A stretch of 64,000 nucleotides of DNA from Faecalibacterium sp. (GCA_020025825.1 JAHHRL010000001.1:124001-188000), one strand, 5' to 3'. Positions 32,988 to 41,438 are shown, counted from the first letter of the stretch. Numbers and translations: made by a program. Notes: generated by a model not told the origin, from the letters alone.

Positions 32988-34814
32988 TTAGCCCTGCTTA
33001 GACATGGACTCAGGAACAGTAATCTTGAACATAGTCAAAACATTGCGGATTGCGGCACGCACAGCCAGGCACAGTGCCAAACGAGCCTGCTGCAGTTCGG
33101 ACTCAGCGCCCTGAATGCGGCAGTTGTTGTAGAAGCGGTGGAATGCACTTGCCAGGTCGATAACAAAACGGTTGATACGGCTGGGGTCGTACTTCTCAGC
33201 TGCCATGATGATTTCAGCAGGGAAGTTCATCAGCATACGAATCAAATCCATTTCAGCGGGGTCGGTCAGCAGTGTTGCGTCAACCTTATCGGCACCTACA
33301 AAAGTAATGCCTTCGCTCTCCAGCTTGCGCAGGATAGAGCAGATGCGAGCGTGTGCGTACTGCACATAGTAAACGGGGTTGTCGTTGTCCTCGCGCACAG
33401 CCTGACCCAGGTCAAAGTCGATGCCGCTGCCTGCGTCATGCATATTGAACAGGAAACGTGCGCTGTCGATAGGCACTTCCTCCAGCAGGTCGGTCAGGGT
33501 GATTGCGTTGCCGGTACGCTTGCTCATACGTACAGGCTGACCGTCACGCATCAGGTTGACCAGCTGCATCAGCACAACGTCCAGTTTGCTGCCGTCCAAA
33601 CCGATAGCGTCCATGGCGCCCTTCATACGGGCAACGTGGCCGTGGTGGTCAGCACCCCAAACGTCAATGCACTTGGCAAAGCCACGGGTAGCCAGCTTGT
33701 TGTAGTGGTAAGCAATGTCGGCTGCAAAGTAGGTGGGAATGCCGTTAGCACGCACCAAAACTTCGTCCTTAGCTTCCTCCTCGCTGCCGTCCTCAGTCTT
33801 TTTCTTATTAGCAACACCGTACTTGGAGCTGTACTGTGCGCTGCGGTACATAACAGCGCCGTCCTCTGCCTTATAGCAAGCGCCGGTTGCCAGCAGCTTG
33901 TCGATGGCCTCCTGCACCATGCCGCTTTCGTGCAGGGTGCTTTCGTGGAACCACACATCGTACTCGATGCGGTACTTGCCCAGGTCACGCTTCAAAGCGG
34001 CAATGTTCTTGGGCAGAGCGTAGTTGACCAGAGCGTCCTTCAGTGCTGCAAAGGCATCGCTGCTCAGCAGCTCGTCGGTCAGGCTTGCAGCAACAGCGTT
34101 GCAGGCTGCCAGATACTTGTCACCTTCCAGGGCGATGAACTCCTCTGCCAGAACCTTGATGTCGCCGCCCTGATAGCACTCAGCAGGCAGGGGATAAGCT
34201 TCCTCGCCGCCAAAATGCTGCAGATAACGAACAGCCAGGCTCTTGCCGAACTTTTGAATCTGGTTGCCGGCGTCGTTAACATAGAACTCGCGGGTGACAT
34301 CATAACCGGCCCAGTCCAAAACAGCAGCCAGACAGTCGCCCAAAGCGCCGCCACGTGCGTTGCCCATGTGCATGGGGCCGGTCGGGTTTGCGGAAACAAA
34401 CTCTACGTTTACCTTTTGGCCCTTGCCAAAATCGGTACGGCCATACTCCGATGCGGAGCAAGCGGCGGTAACGACATTTGCAAAGAAAGCCGGTGCCAAA
34501 AACAGGTTGATAAAGCCGGGGCCTGCAATCTCAACCTTGGCAAAGCAGCTGCCGCCCAAGTCAGGCAGGTGGCTTACAATTGCGTCAGCAATCATGCGGG
34601 GAGACTTACGCCAAGTGCGTGCGCCTGCCATAGCAATGTTGCTTGCAATGTCGCCGTTCTTGGTGTCGGAAGGAATCTCAACAATGAAAGCGGGCAGCTC
34701 TGCGGTGGGCAGGTCGCCGACTTCCATAGCAGCGTTTGCGGCCTTGGTCAAAAGGTCACGGGCCTGGTCCATAGCAGACTGGCGGGGATTGTAATTTGTG
34801 AACATATCGGTCAT
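32988..34814 (-). CDS. argS: Arginine--tRNA ligase
   Basis: Class I synthetase of about 608 aa. N-terminal additional domain, then the HIGH-type signature SANPTGPMHMGNARGGALGD near residue 130, an insertion with YMYRSAQYSSKYG-like sequence, KMSKS variant VRMSKRTGN and the DALR anticodon-binding domain at the C-terminus (FHRFYNNCRI, RLALCLAVRAAIRNVLTMF). ATG 34814 follows AAGGAG; the longer in-frame start at 34892 is not supported. A Lys/Glu-rich insertion near residue 335 (KKKTEDGSEEEAKDE) is unusual but in a surface loop. Own promoter and terminator. Confidence 0.97.
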   Translation of the reverse strand: MTDMFTNYNPRQSAMDQARDLLTKAANAAMEVGDLPTAELPAFIVEIPSDTKNGDIASNIAMAGARTWRKSPRMIADAIVSHLPDLGGSCFAKVEIAGPGFINLFLAPAFFANVVTAACSASEYGRTDFGKGQKVNVEFVSANPTGPMHMGNARGGALGDCLAAVLDWAGYDVTREFYVNDAGNQIQKFGKSLAVRYLQHFGGEEAYPLPAECYQGGDIKVLAEEFIALEGDKYLAACNAVAASLTDELLSSDAFAALKDALVNYALPKNIAALKRDLGKYRIEYDVWFHESTLHESGMVQEAIDKLLATGACYKAEDGAVMYRSAQYSSKYGVANKKKTEDGSEEEAKDEVLVRANGIPTYFAADIAYHYNKLATRGFAKCIDVWGADHHGHVARMKGAMDAIGLDGSKLDVVLMQLVNLMRDGQPVRMSKRTGNAITLTDLLEEVPIDSARFLFNMHDAGSGIDFDLGQAVREDNDNPVYYVQYAHARICSILRKLESEGITFVGADKVDATLLTDPAEMDLIRMLMNFPAEIIMAAEKYDPSRINRFVIDLASAFHRFYNNCRIQGAESELQQARLALCLAVRAAIRNVLTMFKITVPESMSKQG

Positions 34815-34910
34815 ATTTCCAGCTCCTTGATGCAGCGCAGTGTACAGCGGGCACACCTTGCTGTGGTTTACAAAATACGTCAGAGCCTGCAAAAGTGCAG
34901 ACTATTTTTT

Positions 34911-34939
34911 ATAATAACGGTAATCCGTGATTTGTGCAA
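34911..34939 (-). promoter_or_regulatory. Promoter of argS
   Basis: Minus strand TTGCAC, 17 bases, TATTAT, about 100 bases before the start and after the DUF1934 stop. Confidence 0.7.
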
Positions 34940-34958
34940 GGGGTTTGCAGCGAAAACC

Positions 34959-35429
34959 TTAGTTAATATGGGTTACTTGAACATCTAAGTTGCTTTTGCT
35001 GATGAGTCCTGCGCTGTCGGCATCCAGAATATAGCTGAACTGGACACGACCGCCCTTTTCCGTTAGCTGTGTATGGATGGTGTCTGCGGAGACACCCAAG
35101 GTCAGGGGGCCAAAGCCGGTTTCGTAGTGGCACAGGTGGCGGCGGCCACGCTCAATTAACAGCTGGGTGTTTACCTTACCAAAGCGGATTAAAGTGACAC
35201 GGCTGCCGTCCTGCGCAACCCGAATGGTAACGGTGCAGCCATCGTAGCCAAGGCCTTCGCTTTCCTTATAGGTGATATAATAGCTGCCGTTGCGCTCCTG
35301 ATAGTGACCTTTTGTGGTAAGCTCAATCACCTGCGGTTCGCCGTCCTGCTCAATGCAGCTTTTAATGCGAATGATATAATCTTCCTTTTTATTTTCGTTC
35401 ACTTTTCTATTCCTTTTAGTATTTTTCAA
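34959..35429 (-). CDS. DUF1934 (YwiB-like) beta-barrel protein
   Basis: 156 aa, matching the pattern of the DUF1934 family, small cytoplasmic lipocalin-like barrels (IIRIKSCIEQDGEP, ELTTKGHYQERNGSYYITYKESEG, GCTVTIRVAQDG, HTQLTEKGGRVQFSYIL). The function is unknown in any organism I can name; in Bacillus the ywiB gene lies directly before argS, and here it lies likewise immediately upstream of argS on the same strand. The first 14 bases overlap the end of murI, so it belongs to the ddl-murI unit. Confidence 0.85.
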   Translation of the reverse strand: MKNTKRNRKVNENKKEDYIIRIKSCIEQDGEPQVIELTTKGHYQERNGSYYITYKESEGLGYDGCTVTIRVAQDGSRVTLIRFGKVNTQLLIERGRRHLCHYETGFGPLTLGVSADTIHTQLTEKGGRVQFSYILDADSAGLISKSNLDVQVTHIN

Positions 35430-36228
35430 TAGCGATTTGCTTTACAGGGCCGCCACGGTATTCGCCCAAAAACAAGTCGGCAACAGAGATGAACCCATCA
35501 GGGTCGTCGCTTACGTAATACTGCGCCTGACCTTGTGTACGTTTAGCTAAAAGCCCTTTTTCGGACAAATCTCGTTTTAATGCTTCGGCGGTTACCTTGC
35601 CGGGGTCAATGAGGGATACGTTGGGGCCCATAATTTTGGAAATCATGCCTTTCAGCAGCGGATAGTGCGTACAGCCCAAAATCAAGGTGTCTACCTGTGC
35701 TTTTTGCATAGGGGCTAAGTATTCCTCCAGCAGGAGCATGGCAACAGGGTTGCCGTCCTGTATGTAACCGTTTTCTACCAAGGGTACCAGCATGGGACAA
35801 GCCTGTTTGGTGATTTCCACACCGGGAATCAACTGACGCAGCAAAACTTCGTAACTGCCGGAACGAATGGTGGCAGGGGTGCCCATAACACCCACACGGC
35901 GGTTTTGAGTAGCGTAGGTTGCAGCACGAGCGGTAGCCCCCACTACACCACAGAAGGGAACAGGCAGCTGCTTTGCTTCTTGCGGCGGATAGGTGCTGGA
36001 AACAGTACCGCAGGCCGCCATAATATACTTTACATTTTTAGAGAGCAAAAAGGCAATGTCCTGCCTTGTGTACTGGATAATAGTGTCCTTGCCACGTGGC
36101 CCGTAAGGCACACGGCCGGTGTCGCCAAAGTAGATGATATCCTCGCCGGGCAGCAGCTTACGCAACTCACGCACGCCGGTCAAACCACCCAAACCACTGT
36201 CGAACACACCAATCGGACGATTATCCAT
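35416..36228 (-). CDS. murI: Glutamate racemase
   Basis: Interconverts L- and D-glutamate, providing D-Glu for MurD. Family hallmarks: GVFDSGLGGLTGVRELRKLLP at the N-terminus, a first catalytic cysteine in MAACGTVSSTYPP near residue 72, and the second in LILGCTHYPLL near 185. The usual ACNTASA reads ACGTVSS here, a variant in the residues around the cysteine that may be worth noting. 270 aa, normal length. Start overlaps the ddl stop by 8 bases. Confidence 0.95.
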   Translation of the reverse strand: MDNRPIGVFDSGLGGLTGVRELRKLLPGEDIIYFGDTGRVPYGPRGKDTIIQYTRQDIAFLLSKNVKYIMAACGTVSSTYPPQEAKQLPVPFCGVVGATARAATYATQNRRVGVMGTPATIRSGSYEVLLRQLIPGVEITKQACPMLVPLVENGYIQDGNPVAMLLLEEYLAPMQKAQVDTLILGCTHYPLLKGMISKIMGPNVSLIDPGKVTAEALKRDLSEKGLLAKRTQGQAQYYVSDDPDGFISVADLFLGEYRGGPVKQIAIEKY

Positions 36229-37324
36229 TCTGATTCTCCTTATTGTGGGTGTTGCGCTCCAAAGCCAGCATAATCAGCTCATCAATCAGTTCGGGAACGG
36301 TCAGGCCCACGCTTTCCATCAGCTTGGGGTACATGCTGATTGCGGTAAATCCGGGGAAGGTGTTGATTTCGTTGATGAGGACACGACCGGTGCCGCGCTC
36401 CACAAAGAAGTCGCAGCGGGAAAGTCCCTCGCCGCCCACAGCGGTGTAGGCACGCTGCGCTAAGTCACGCACCTCATCCAGCTTTTCTTCGCTCAGATTT
36501 GCAGGAATGACGGTGCGGCTTACACCGTTCTTATACTTGTCGTCGTAGGTGTAGAACTCAGCACCTGCCAAGACCTCGCCGGGGCGGGTAGCCAGCGCAG
36601 GAGCACTGCCCAGTGCGGCGCACTCTACTTCCTGACCGTCTACAAAAGCCTCAAAGACCAGCTTGTTGTCTTCCTTTAATGCAAGCTCAATAGCAGTGCG
36701 CAGGCCATAGCGGTCCATTACTTTGCTGATGCCTACGCTGGAACCTGCGTTAGCGGGCTTAACAAACATGGGGTAGCCCAATTTGAACTCCAGACGCTCG
36801 CAGCACTGGTCCAAATCGGTTTCCAAATCATAGCGGGTAAAGCTCATCCAAGGGCAGTGCGGAATGCCTGCTGCCTCAAATAAGGTGTTGGCAACAGCCT
36901 TGTCCATGCAGGCGGCGCTGGCAAGGACACCGCAGCCAACATAGGGGATGCCTGCCAGCTCCAGCAGGCCCTGAACAGTGCCATCCTCACCCCACAGGCC
37001 ATGCAGTGCAGGAATAACCACATCAATGTGCTGGCTTTGCACGGTGCCGTCAGCCAAAAAGACCAGCAAACCGTGCGTTTGACGGTCGGGGCTGATTAAG
37101 CAGGGGCGGTTGTCGGGCAATTGCTCCCAGCTGCCATCGGCCATCTGCTGCGTGGTTGCCTGTGTCAGCAGCCAGCGGCCCTCTTTAGTGATGCCTACCT
37201 TATATAGGGTGTAACGGTCAGCAGACATATTGTCGGCAAAAGTGCCTGCGGATACACGGCTGACTTCGTGCTCGCTGGAAAGGCCGCCAAATAACAGTGC
37301 GGCAGAAAGTTTGTGTTGTGCCAT
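36221..37324 (-). CDS. ddl: D-alanine--D-alanine ligase
   Basis: ATP-grasp enzyme producing D-Ala-D-Ala for the peptidoglycan stem. N-terminal ALLFGGLSSEHEVSRVSA, the ATP-grasp YPMFVKPANAGSSVGISKV region, EAFVDGQEVECAALG, and the C-terminal LINEINTFPGFTAISMYPKL. 367 aa. A possible promoter is hard to define in the AT-rich upstream region (TATGCT about 70 bases before the start). First gene of ddl-murI-DUF1934, so D-Glu and D-Ala-D-Ala supply are co-expressed. Confidence 0.95.
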   Translation of the reverse strand: MAQHKLSAALLFGGLSSEHEVSRVSAGTFADNMSADRYTLYKVGITKEGRWLLTQATTQQMADGSWEQLPDNRPCLISPDRQTHGLLVFLADGTVQSQHIDVVIPALHGLWGEDGTVQGLLELAGIPYVGCGVLASAACMDKAVANTLFEAAGIPHCPWMSFTRYDLETDLDQCCERLEFKLGYPMFVKPANAGSSVGISKVMDRYGLRTAIELALKEDNKLVFEAFVDGQEVECAALGSAPALATRPGEVLAGAEFYTYDDKYKNGVSRTVIPANLSEEKLDEVRDLAQRAYTAVGGEGLSRCDFFVERGTGRVLINEINTFPGFTAISMYPKLMESVGLTVPELIDELIMLALERNTHNKENQNG

Positions 37325-37549
37325 AATAATCAGACTCCCATCTGCAACGGTGGGCTTGCCACCGGCTTTACTCCATAATTATTATTAGCATACCACAAAA
37401 ATGTATGGGTTTCTACTGGTAAGGCGTGGTTTGGAGCCAAGGCAACAAAAATACCAAAATGTAACGAAAGTAGGAGCTTCACAACCAGACAAAAACAAAA
37501 TAAAGTGCGCCGCCTTGATAAAAATTTCAAAAAAGTTGCGGTTTTCGGC

Positions 37550-37578
37550 TTGACGAATTGTGCATACAATGGTATTAT
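37550..37578 (+). promoter_or_regulatory. Promoter of the rpmG-secE-nusG operon
   Basis: TTGACG, 17 bases, TATTAT, with transcription start near 37585, giving a ~110-base leader. The rest of the 371-base gap to ddl (37325-37549) shows only a small CGGTGG/CCACCG hairpin near 37350. Confidence 0.75.
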
Positions 37579-37591
37579 GGTAGCACCTCTT

Positions 37592-37648
37592 TTGTGGGGT
37601 TCTTTTTTTGTGCGCATTTTTATTGGTAAAATGTGCATATCCCCACAA
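37592..37648 (+). promoter_or_regulatory. Structured leader of rpmG operon
   Basis: TTGTGGGG (37592-37599) pairs with CCCCACAA (37641-37648) and encloses GCGCATTTT (37612-37620)/AAAATGTGC (37628-37636), giving a two-tier helix at the RNA 5' end. It may be a protein- or metal-responsive element but no known family was recognised. Confidence 0.5.
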
Positions 37649-37695
37649 CGCCGAGGGAGGTTCAATTACAACCGTTAAAATGGAGGTGTCAAGCA

Positions 37696-37845
37696 ATGAC
37701 CGTTAAGATCACCCTGGCATGCACAGAGTGCAAGCAGCGTAACTACAACACTACTAAGAACAAGAAGAACTGCCCTGATCGTCTGGAGATGAACAAGTAC
37801 TGCCGTTTCTGCCGCAAGCACACTTTGCATCGCGAAACCAAGTAA
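37696..37845 (+). CDS. rpmG: 50S ribosomal protein L33 (zinc-binding form)
   Basis: 49 residues, MTVKITLACTECKQRNY through CRFCRKHTLHRETK. Two C-x2-C pairs (CTEC, CRFC) show the zinc-containing paralogue. AUG follows TGGAGGTG. It leads the rpmG-secE-nusG string, the arrangement common in Firmicutes. Confidence 0.97.
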   Translation: MTVKITLACTECKQRNYNTTKNKKNCPDRLEMNKYCRFCRKHTLHRETK

Positions 37846-37863
37846 GAAAGGCGGCCGTATAAC

Positions 37864-38103
37864 ATGGCAGACAAAACCGAAAAGAAGCCTGGCTTTTTTG
37901 CTAAGGTTAAGGGCTTTTTTGCCCGTATCGGCAAGTTCTTCCGTGATACGAAGAGCGAGCTGAAGAAGGTCGCATGGCCCAGTAAGAAGGAAACGAAGAC
38001 CAATACTCTCGTGGTACTGGCCGTCGTTTGTATCGCGGCAGTCGTGATGATCGCCCTGGACGCCGTTTTCGGCGCTATCATGGGCTTGATCATTGGCGTC
38101 TGA
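37864..38103 (+). CDS. secE: Preprotein translocase subunit SecE
   Basis: 79 aa with the SecE core: an amphipathic cytoplasmic segment (FFRDTKSELKKVAWPSKKETKTNT) and one C-terminal transmembrane helix (LVVLAVVCIAAVVMIALDAVFGAIMG). It clamps SecY in the translocon. Sits between rpmG and nusG with 18- and 25-base gaps, as in many bacteria. Confidence 0.96.
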   Translation: MADKTEKKPGFFAKVKGFFARIGKFFRDTKSELKKVAWPSKKETKTNTLVVLAVVCIAAVVMIALDAVFGAIMGLIIGV

Positions 38104-38128
38104 TCGCCCTGTAAACGGAGGTTTTACT

Positions 38129-38659
38129 ATGGAAGATCAAACTATGGAAGCCTTGTGGTACGTTGTCCATACTTATTCTGGATACGAGAACAAGGTCGCC
38201 CAGGACTTGCAGACCATGGTGGAGAACCGCCGCCTGCAGGACATGATCTGCGACATTCGTGTCCCGACCGAGATGGTCCCCGAGATCAAGGATGGTCAGG
38301 AAAAGCTGGTGGAGCGCAAGCTGTTCCCCGGTTATGTCCTGATTAAGATGGTCATGACTGACGAAACCTGGTACATTGTCCGTAATACACGTGGATGCAC
38401 CGGTTTTGTAGGTCCCGCTTCCAAGCCGGTTCCCTTGAGCAACGAGGAAGTGGAAAAACTGGGCGTAAGCGCACAGGCTCCGCTGGCTGTGGATTTCAAA
38501 GTCGGCGACAGTGTGCAGATTACGTCCGGCCCGATGGAAGGCTTCATGGGCAAGGTGGAGGAAATCGATACCACTGCGTTCAAAGTACGCCTCACTGTCA
38601 ATATGTTTGGCCGCGAGACGCCTGCCGAAGTCGAACTCGGACAGGTCGAGCTGCTGTAA
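38129..38659 (+). CDS. nusG: Transcription termination/antitermination protein NusG
   Basis: Binds RNA polymerase and couples transcription to translation and Rho. 176 aa: NGN domain starting ALWYVVHTYSGYENKVAQ with LFPGYVLIKMVMTDETWY, and a KOW domain VGDSVQITSGPMEGFMGKV at ~120-140. The ATG at 38129 follows CGGAGG; the in-frame start at 38093 would overlap secE and is not supported. Confidence 0.97.
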   Translation: MEDQTMEALWYVVHTYSGYENKVAQDLQTMVENRRLQDMICDIRVPTEMVPEIKDGQEKLVERKLFPGYVLIKMVMTDETWYIVRNTRGCTGFVGPASKPVPLSNEEVEKLGVSAQAPLAVDFKVGDSVQITSGPMEGFMGKVEEIDTTAFKVRLTVNMFGRETPAEVELGQVELL

Positions 38660-38725
38660 AGCGGCATTTCATTCCGGTAAGGCAGCAGTTGCTGTTCTTA
38701 TAGAGCGTGCGGTGGTCGCATGCTC

Positions 38726-38763
38726 GTGGGAGGCCTGCAACGTGCAGGCTGCTACTAACCACA
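38726..38763 (+). promoter_or_regulatory. L1/L11-type leader element before rplK
   Basis: GTGGGAGG, a GCCTGCA-ACG-TGCAGGC hairpin, then GCTACTAACCAC. The same layout recurs before rplA. In E. coli ribosomal protein L1 binds such a site in the rplK leader to repress translation; the same role here is inference. Confidence 0.6.
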
Positions 38764-38784
38764 GATTTTTTGGAGGTGTGCAAA

Positions 38785-39210
38785 ATGGCACAAAAAGTTA
38801 CTGGCTATATTAAGCTGCAGATCGAAGCCGGCAAGGCAACTCCGGCACCCCCGGTTGGTCCCGCTCTGGGCCAGCACGGCGTTAACATCATGTCCTTCAC
38901 CAAGGAGTTCAACGAGCGTACCAAGAACCAGATGGGCTACGTGATCCCCGTTGTGATCACCGTCTACGCTGACCGCTCCTTCAGCTTCATCACCAAGACT
39001 CCCCCTGCTGCTGTCCTGATCAAGAAGGCAGCTGGCCTGAAGAGCGGTTCCGGTGTCCCCAACAAGGACAAGGTCGCTTCTCTGACCAAGGCTCAGGTTG
39101 AGGAGATCGCTAAGACCAAGATGCCCGACCTGAACGCTGCTTCTCTGGAAGCTGCTTGCAGCATGGTTGCAGGCACCTGCCGCAGCATGGGCGTCACCGT
39201 CGTCGACTGA
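38785..39210 (+). CDS. rplK: 50S ribosomal protein L11
   Basis: 141 aa: VTGYIKLQIEAGKATPAPPVGPALGQHGVN at the N-terminus and TKMPDLNAASLEAACSMVAGTCRSMG at the C-terminal rRNA-binding domain. L11 forms the GTPase-associated stalk base. Follows the leader element, with TGGAGGTG before the ATG. Codon use is strongly biased (GCT, AAG, GTC), a sign of high expression. Confidence 0.97.
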   Translation: MAQKVTGYIKLQIEAGKATPAPPVGPALGQHGVNIMSFTKEFNERTKNQMGYVIPVVITVYADRSFSFITKTPPAAVLIKKAAGLKSGSGVPNKDKVASLTKAQVEEIAKTKMPDLNAASLEAACSMVAGTCRSMGVTVVD

Positions 39211-39220
39211 TGAATTGAAT

Positions 39221-39253
39221 GTGGGAGGGCTGCTCGGCAGCCCGCAAGACCAC
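39221..39253 (+). promoter_or_regulatory. Second L1-type leader element, before rplA
   Basis: GTGGGAGG, a GGCTGC/GCAGCC hairpin, then CAAGACCAC: a second copy of the element at 38726-38763, located in the 58-base rplK-rplA gap. Confidence 0.6.
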
Positions 39254-39268
39254 CTAGGAGGATAAAGA

Positions 39269-39961
39269 ATGAAACACGGTAAGAAATATGTCGACGCTGC
39301 AAAGCTGATCGACACTGCAAAGAGCTACGAACTGAACGATGCTTTGGAACTGTGCTGCAAGACTGCTAGCGCTAAGTTCGACGAGACCATCGAGCTGCAC
39401 GTTCGTTTGGGCGTTGACGGCCGTCATGCTGACCAGCAGGTCCGTGGCGCTGTTGTTCTGCCCAACGGCACCGGCAAGCAGGTTCGTGTTTGCGCTATTG
39501 CTAAGGGCGCAGCTGCTGAGGCTGCTGCTGCTGCAGGCGCTGAGATCGTTGGTGATGACGACCTGATCGCAAAGATCGCTGGCGGCTTCATGGACTTCGA
39601 CGTTGTTGTGACCACTCCCGACATGATGGGTAAGGCTGGTCGCTTGGGTAAGGTCCTGGGCCCCCGTGGCTTGATGCCCAACCCCAAGGCTGGTACTGTT
39701 ACTCCCGACCTGGGCAAGGCAGTTACCGAAGCTAAGGCTGGTAAGATCGAGTACCGTCTGGACAAGCAGAACATTATCCACGTTCCCGTGGGTAAGGCTT
39801 CCTTCGGCGCTGAGAAGTTGTTCGACAACGTTAACGTTGTTCTGGAAGCTATCGGCAAGGCAAAGCCTGCTGCTGCTAAGGGCCAGTACTTCAAGAGCGC
39901 TACCGTGGCTAGCACCATGGGCCCCGGCGTGCGTGTTAACACCCTGAAGTACGGTGTCTAA
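39269..39961 (+). CDS. rplA: 50S ribosomal protein L1
   Basis: 230 aa: KHGKKYVDAAKLIDTAKSYE at the start, the conserved VVTTPDMMGKAGRLGKVLGP-RGLMPNPKAGT core and a C-terminal NTLKYGV. Binds 23S rRNA at the L1 stalk and, by analogy with E. coli, its own mRNA at the leader elements above. AGGAGG precedes the ATG. Followed by a separate promoter for rplJ. Confidence 0.97.
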   Translation: MKHGKKYVDAAKLIDTAKSYELNDALELCCKTASAKFDETIELHVRLGVDGRHADQQVRGAVVLPNGTGKQVRVCAIAKGAAAEAAAAAGAEIVGDDDLIAKIAGGFMDFDVVVTTPDMMGKAGRLGKVLGPRGLMPNPKAGTVTPDLGKAVTEAKAGKIEYRLDKQNIIHVPVGKASFGAEKLFDNVNVVLEAIGKAKPAAAKGQYFKSATVASTMGPGVRVNTLKYGV

Positions 39962-39993
39962 TCAATTTTTATCATTTAATTGGTAAAAAGCTA

Positions 39994-40022
39994 TTGACAA
40001 TTTCGCATTTGTGCGATAGAAT
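39994..40022 (+). promoter_or_regulatory. Promoter of rplJL
   Basis: Perfect TTGACA, 17 bases, TAGAAT. Start of transcription near 40029. Confidence 0.8.
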
Positions 40023-40028
40023 AGTTAT

Positions 40029-40149
40029 GCTGTTTTTAAGACAGCAGGTGCTGTAATAGCATAAGGCCCGTCGCCGCCTGCCGAGAAACGCACGATACGA
40101 TAATTGTATTGAGCCTCTTTCTCGACTTAGCGCGGGAAAGAGGCTTTTT
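40029..40149 (+). promoter_or_regulatory. Ribosomal protein L10 leader with terminator
   Basis: The ~165-base leader contains CCGCCTGCCGAG, the conserved L10/L12-binding core of Firmicutes L10 leaders, followed by a GCCTCTTTC/GAAAGAGGC terminator (40113-40144) and T-run. L10-L12 complex binding is known to control rplJL expression in related organisms. Confidence 0.85.
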
Positions 40150-40193
40150 GTTTACAGGATTATATAATTAGTGATGAAATGAGGTGAAACCAA

Positions 40194-40706
40194 ATGCCCA
40201 GTGCAAAGATCCTTTCTGAAAAGCAGGCATACGTTGCAAGCCTGAAGGAAAAGTTTGAGGGTTCTGTCGCAGGTGTTGTTGTTGCTTACGGCGGCATCAG
40301 CGTTGAAGCTGACACCAAGCTGCGTAAGGAGCTGCGTGAGGCTGGCGTCGAGTACATGGTTATCAAGAACACCATGCTGCGTCTGGCTGTTAAGGATACC
40401 GCTTTCGAGAGCCTGGCTGAGACCTTTAAGGGTGACACTGCAGTGGCTTTCTCCAAGGAGGACGCTACCATCGCAGCTAACATCCTGAACAAGTTCGCTG
40501 AAGCTGACAAGTCCAAGAAGTTCGCTCTGAAGGGTGGCTTCGTTGAAGGTCAGGTCATGAATGCAGCAGAGATCAATGCGATCGCAAAGCTGCCCAACCG
40601 CGAAGGTATGCTGTCCATGTTCGCAGGTGCTCTTACCAGCACTCTGTCCGGCCTGGCAGTTGCTATGCAGGCTTACGCAGACAAGCAGGACGAGGCTGCT
40701 GCCTAA
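40194..40706 (+). CDS. rplJ: 50S ribosomal protein L10
   Basis: 170 aa; forms the base of the L7/L12 stalk. N-terminal ILSEKQAYVASLKEKF, LRKELREAGVEYMVIKNTMLRLA, and a C-terminal helix that holds L7/L12 dimers. AUG follows GAGGTG. Lies behind the L10 leader. Confidence 0.97.
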   Translation: MPSAKILSEKQAYVASLKEKFEGSVAGVVVAYGGISVEADTKLRKELREAGVEYMVIKNTMLRLAVKDTAFESLAETFKGDTAVAFSKEDATIAANILNKFAEADKSKKFALKGGFVEGQVMNAAEINAIAKLPNREGMLSMFAGALTSTLSGLAVAMQAYADKQDEAAA

Positions 40707-40779
40707 TCGCTGTTTAGTTGCTGCGTAAACTCAAAACAAACGAAAACTAACAAAATTTTTATTAATGGAGGTAACTACC

Positions 40780-41151
40780 ATGGCTTCTGAGAAGATCACT
40801 GCCATTATCGAGTCCATCAAGACTCTGTCTGTTCTGGAACTGAAGGAACTGATCGACACCTACTGCGAAGAGTTCGGCGTTTCCGCTGTTGCTGCTGCTC
40901 CCGCTGCTGCTGCAGCTGCTGCTCCTGCTGAGGAAGAGAAGACCGAGTTCGATGTTGTGCTGGCTGACGTTGGCGCTAACAAGATGCAGGTCATCAAGAC
41001 CATCAAGGAGATCACCGGCCTGGGCCTGAAGGAGTCCAAGGAGATCGTTGACAACGCTCCCAAGACCATCAAGGAAGGCGCTTCCAAGGCTGACGCTGAG
41101 GAAATCCAGAAGAAGCTGGCTGACGTCGGCGCTAAGGTCGAGCTGAAGTAA
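40780..41151 (+). CDS. rplL: 50S ribosomal protein L7/L12
   Basis: 123 aa: N-terminal dimerisation helix (ITAIIESIKTLSVLELKELI), an Ala-rich hinge, and the C-terminal factor-recruiting domain (EKTEFDVVLADVGANKMQVIK, LGLKESKEIVDNAPKTIKEG). ATG at 40780 follows TGGAGG. A strong terminator follows directly; the usual rpoB-rpoC genes are not next to it. Confidence 0.97.
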   Translation: MASEKITAIIESIKTLSVLELKELIDTYCEEFGVSAVAAAPAAAAAAAPAEEEKTEFDVVLADVGANKMQVIKTIKEITGLGLKESKEIVDNAPKTIKEGASKADAEEIQKKLADVGAKVELK

Positions 41152-41175
41152 TTTAGCTCCCTCGTGGATTAAGCT

Positions 41176-41212
41176 AAAAAGCCCGCTGTGCGTATGCATG
41201 GCGGGCTTTTTC
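41176..41212 (+). terminator. Terminator of rplJL
   Basis: AAGCCCGC/GCGGGCTT stem around a 14-base loop with T-run. Confidence 0.9.
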
Positions 41213-41382
41213 TTATTTGTTTGCAAAGCGGCTTGCGGCCTTAACCGTTTAAGAAGCCCTGTAAGGCGGCTTGCAGTATGGATAGGGATTGTTTAGAGGC
41301 GTATGAACAAAACAGCCTGTAGCCCTCTCTAATTCGATATAGCGAGTATGCATACAGTTACAATTGCAGATAAATGATAACT

Positions 41383-41426
41383 AAAAAGACCGCTTGCCTT
41401 TTGATTACAGGCAGGCGGTCTTTTTT
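41383..41426 (-). terminator. Terminator of the carboxypeptidase-like gene
   Basis: AAAGACCGC/GCGGTCTTT stem plus inner GCC/GGC pairing, T-run on the minus strand. Confidence 0.88.
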
Positions 41427-41438
41427 GTTTTGTAGGGG

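Noticed and set aside
33138..34988. 616-codon open frame antisense to argS
   Set aside because: Same cause; composition (Val, Gln, Cys, His rich) reflects reverse-complemented codons.
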